A stretch of 64,000 nt of DNA from Synchiropus splendidus (lineage: Eukaryota; Chordata; Actinopteri; Syngnathiformes; Callionymidae). The notes below the pieces were generated by a model. That model did no database searches. It was not told the DNA's origin and was given only the letters and a program-made list of their open reading frames with translations. Below, piece by piece: positions 62,801-64,000 of this stretch. Location: the NCBI RefSeq assembly GCF_027744825.2, contig NC_071345.1:6976001-7040000 (forward strand), in the 5' to 3' direction. Made by a program: the position numbers and the translations under genes. Position 1 is the first letter of the stretch; every line of letters begins with the position of its first letter.

Positions 62801-63893
62801 TGAAGGCACTGATGGAACATGAAGATGGAGGCTCAAGGCGTAATAGGTTCTATATATTTATCAGGGGTGGGATTCGATTAAAAAAATTAATCTAATTAAT
62901 TTGAGAATTTGTCATTAATTAATCTCAATGAATCACAGTTTAATCGTATAAGAATATTTGCCACAAGAAGCCACGTTTTTCGATGTGAATGAATTTGGTA
63001 TATTACTGAATCAAATGATGGACCCATACATACATTTGAACGATTTTATAAGAATTTCAAGTCCATTCAGAGTAGTGGAAACCCTGGCCATTGTGTAGTG
63101 AAAAACATCCCTGAACAAAAGCAAACAGATGCTTTTGTTTGCTTTTGTTCAGGGATTCCTCCATGTTTGTTGTTGTTGTTCTCATCCTAGCTGCCACGTG
63201 TCTTGTGCATCAGTGGGATCAGTGGACCAGGAACTCCTGCACTTGCAAAGGTTCCCTGGTGTCTGGAGGGCAAATTATTTTAACATGTTAATTACAATTA
63301 ATTAATTAATCGAGATTAACTGGTTAAAGTCCCACCACTAATATTTATATATGATGTCTACTATGGACCTCGTTCTGGAGAAAGGTCATATTGAGTTTGA
63401 CGCATTGTGAGTCATCATATCGCTGTCCTTTATCACCCTATTTCATCTTGGTACTGTAGCGTCTTTGATCGTAAAAGGCGACTAGCGCCAACTAATGGTC
63501 ATCTTTGTGGTAGCGTGAATGCCTACATGGCGATGGAGGGTGATGCTTCAACATGAGTACCTCTGAATATTCATGTTTCAGAATGAGGAGAAGAACCATG
63601 GGAACGTGTCCTTGGCTCATCGCATCCATGAGTTGGAAGGACGCTACGCCGAGGCCACAACACTGCTGCACCTCCAGGGCACTTTGATCATTGACCTCCA
63701 GGTATGCTGACCCTTTCCTCACACCCATTTTCTGTTCGATATTCTCCTTTGGATCAGTATTCTTTGTTGTTTCTTCAGAATAAAATCCACAATCTGACAC
63801 TTCTGTTGGAGAAAGCAAAAAGAAGTCCTGGTTGCCTGATCAACATAGTGCGCCCCCACCCTCTGATGAGCGCCCAAGAGGCTTTGCACCCAG
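59719..63893 (+). CDS. Secreted coiled-coil protein, 5' part only (angiopoietin-like/fibrinogen-related candidate)
   Basis: Coding exons are 59719-59871, 61271-61486, 63582-63701 and 63779-63893, in frame (phases 0, 0, 0, 1), giving about 201 residues. The next exon seems to begin at the last base of the window, after CCCCTCAG. The start follows an in-frame TAG nine bases upstream. Residues 1 to about 30 form a signal peptide (hydrophobic CCALALIFLML). Then come a Cys-containing segment (SQCGEYSNQ, QRCPDMFRC), a long heptad-rich helix (LKETISELQEELRNHRHRI), a second helix (HRIHELEGRYAEATTLLHLQ), and N-glycosylation sites NGT, NVS and NLT. A signal peptide with paired coiled coils and cysteines resembles the N-terminal half of angiopoietin-like proteins, but the fibrinogen domain that would prove it is outside the window. 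An olfactomedin-type protein is an alternative. Confidence 0.7.
59872..61270 (+). other. Intron 1 of the coiled-coil gene
   Basis: About 1.4 kb of sequence with no recognised exon or repeat array. Confidence 0.65.
61271..61486 (+). other. Coding exon 2: Cys-rich segment and long coiled coil
   Basis: 72 codons between the acceptor CTTGTCCAG and the donor CTGCAG|GTGAGA. Begins MMEDGMCRLVATL; contains three Cys and a Glu/Lys/Leu heptad helix. Strong G/C at third positions and flanking splice sites make this the most certain exon of the gene. Confidence 0.88.
61487..63581 (+). other. Intron 2 of the coiled-coil gene
   Basis: About 2.1 kb. It contains the second hAT-like element (62862-63340) and a short A-rich (AAAAAT)n tract near 62570-62595. 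No exon was recognised. Confidence 0.7.
62862..63340. mobile_element. hAT-like non-autonomous transposon, copy 2 (opposite orientation)
   Basis: Begins CAGGGGTGGGATT and ends with the complement of TAGTGGTGGGACT; flanked by a perfect 8-bp target duplication ATATTTAT (62854-62861 and 63341-63348). Its sequence is the reverse complement of the copy at 56529-57144, including GCTGCCACGTGTCTTGTGCA. Its palindrome arms (63107-63126 and 63137-63156) are intact, but the loop is 10 bases instead of 1. It is 479 bases long with no transposase frame. Confidence 0.87.
63582..63701 (+). other. Coding exon 3: second coiled coil
   Basis: 40 codons between the acceptor TTCATGTTTCAG and the donor CTCCAG|GTATGC. 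Encodes NEEKNHGNVSLAHRIHELEG and a continuing helix ending in LIIDLQ. Confidence 0.85.
63779..63893 (+). other. Coding exon 4: end of coiled coil and linker
   Basis: Acceptor TTTCTTCAG, donor CCCAG|GTACAG. Encodes NKIHNLTLLLEKAKRSPGC and then a Pro-containing linker, as often precedes a C-terminal globular domain. A frame ends just after the donor, consistent with splicing. Confidence 0.8.
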
Positions 63894-64000
63894 GTACAGG
63901 TTGAAATTACAGGTTGAACTTCACCAAACAGATGGCAGAGTCTCCCCCGTTGGGCCCAGTGTTTGTCGTCTCTATAGACCTTTGACTCTAACCCCTCAGA

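Noticed and set aside
1..64000. tRNA, rRNA, snRNA, microRNA or CRISPR loci
   Set aside because: I saw no cloverleaf with A/B boxes, no rRNA-like blocks and no spaced identical repeats with unique spacers. The perfect palindrome at 56744 is inside a transposon copy, so I did not call it a microRNA.

Overview
The window looks like vertebrate nuclear DNA, most likely from a ray-finned (teleost) fish. It has many short GT-AG introns, dense two- and four-base microsatellites, several short non-autonomous DNA transposons, and genes of vertebrate families. No bacterial, plasmid, phage or CRISPR features were seen. Because the genes are split into exons, most long open frames are noise; the gene models here were built by joining conserved segments at splice sites that keep the reading frame.

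Three genes are supported. (1) Plus strand, about 2.1-8.7 kb: a complete 20-coding-exon cGMP-dependent protein kinase (PKG) of about 675 residues. It has an N-terminal coiled coil, a pseudosubstrate, two cyclic-nucleotide-binding domains and an AGC kinase domain, and probably corresponds to the fish prkg3-type paralogue. (2) Minus strand, 17.66-36.78 kb, with a likely 5' non-coding exon at about 38.0-38.4 kb: kcnk2 (TREK-1), a two-pore-domain potassium channel of 426 residues in six coding exons. Its start codon appears to be created by splicing. (3) Plus strand, from 59.72 kb and running off the right edge: the first four coding exons of a secreted coiled-coil protein, possibly of the angiopoietin-like/fibrinogen-related class. 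The domain that would settle this lies outside the window.

Genes 1 and 2 converge. The roughly 9 kb between them has no convincing gene but holds three similarly oriented CTCF-like motifs. Genes 2 and 3 are divergent, with about 21 kb of repeat-rich DNA between them. That interval contains a large (CAGA)n-type minisatellite, two members of a terminal-inverted-repeat element family (one copy lies inside kcnk2 intron 2), hAT-like elements with perfect 8-bp target duplications (one copy in the gap, one in an intron of gene 3), and a decayed coding-like segment near 58 kb.

I did not find a previously undescribed multi-gene system. The most interesting items are the splice-created kcnk2 start codon with upstream ORFs, the activation-loop and pseudosubstrate changes in the kinase, the paired hAT-like elements with a near-perfect 41-bp palindrome, and a 68-bp templated insertion copied from the kcnk2 5' region.
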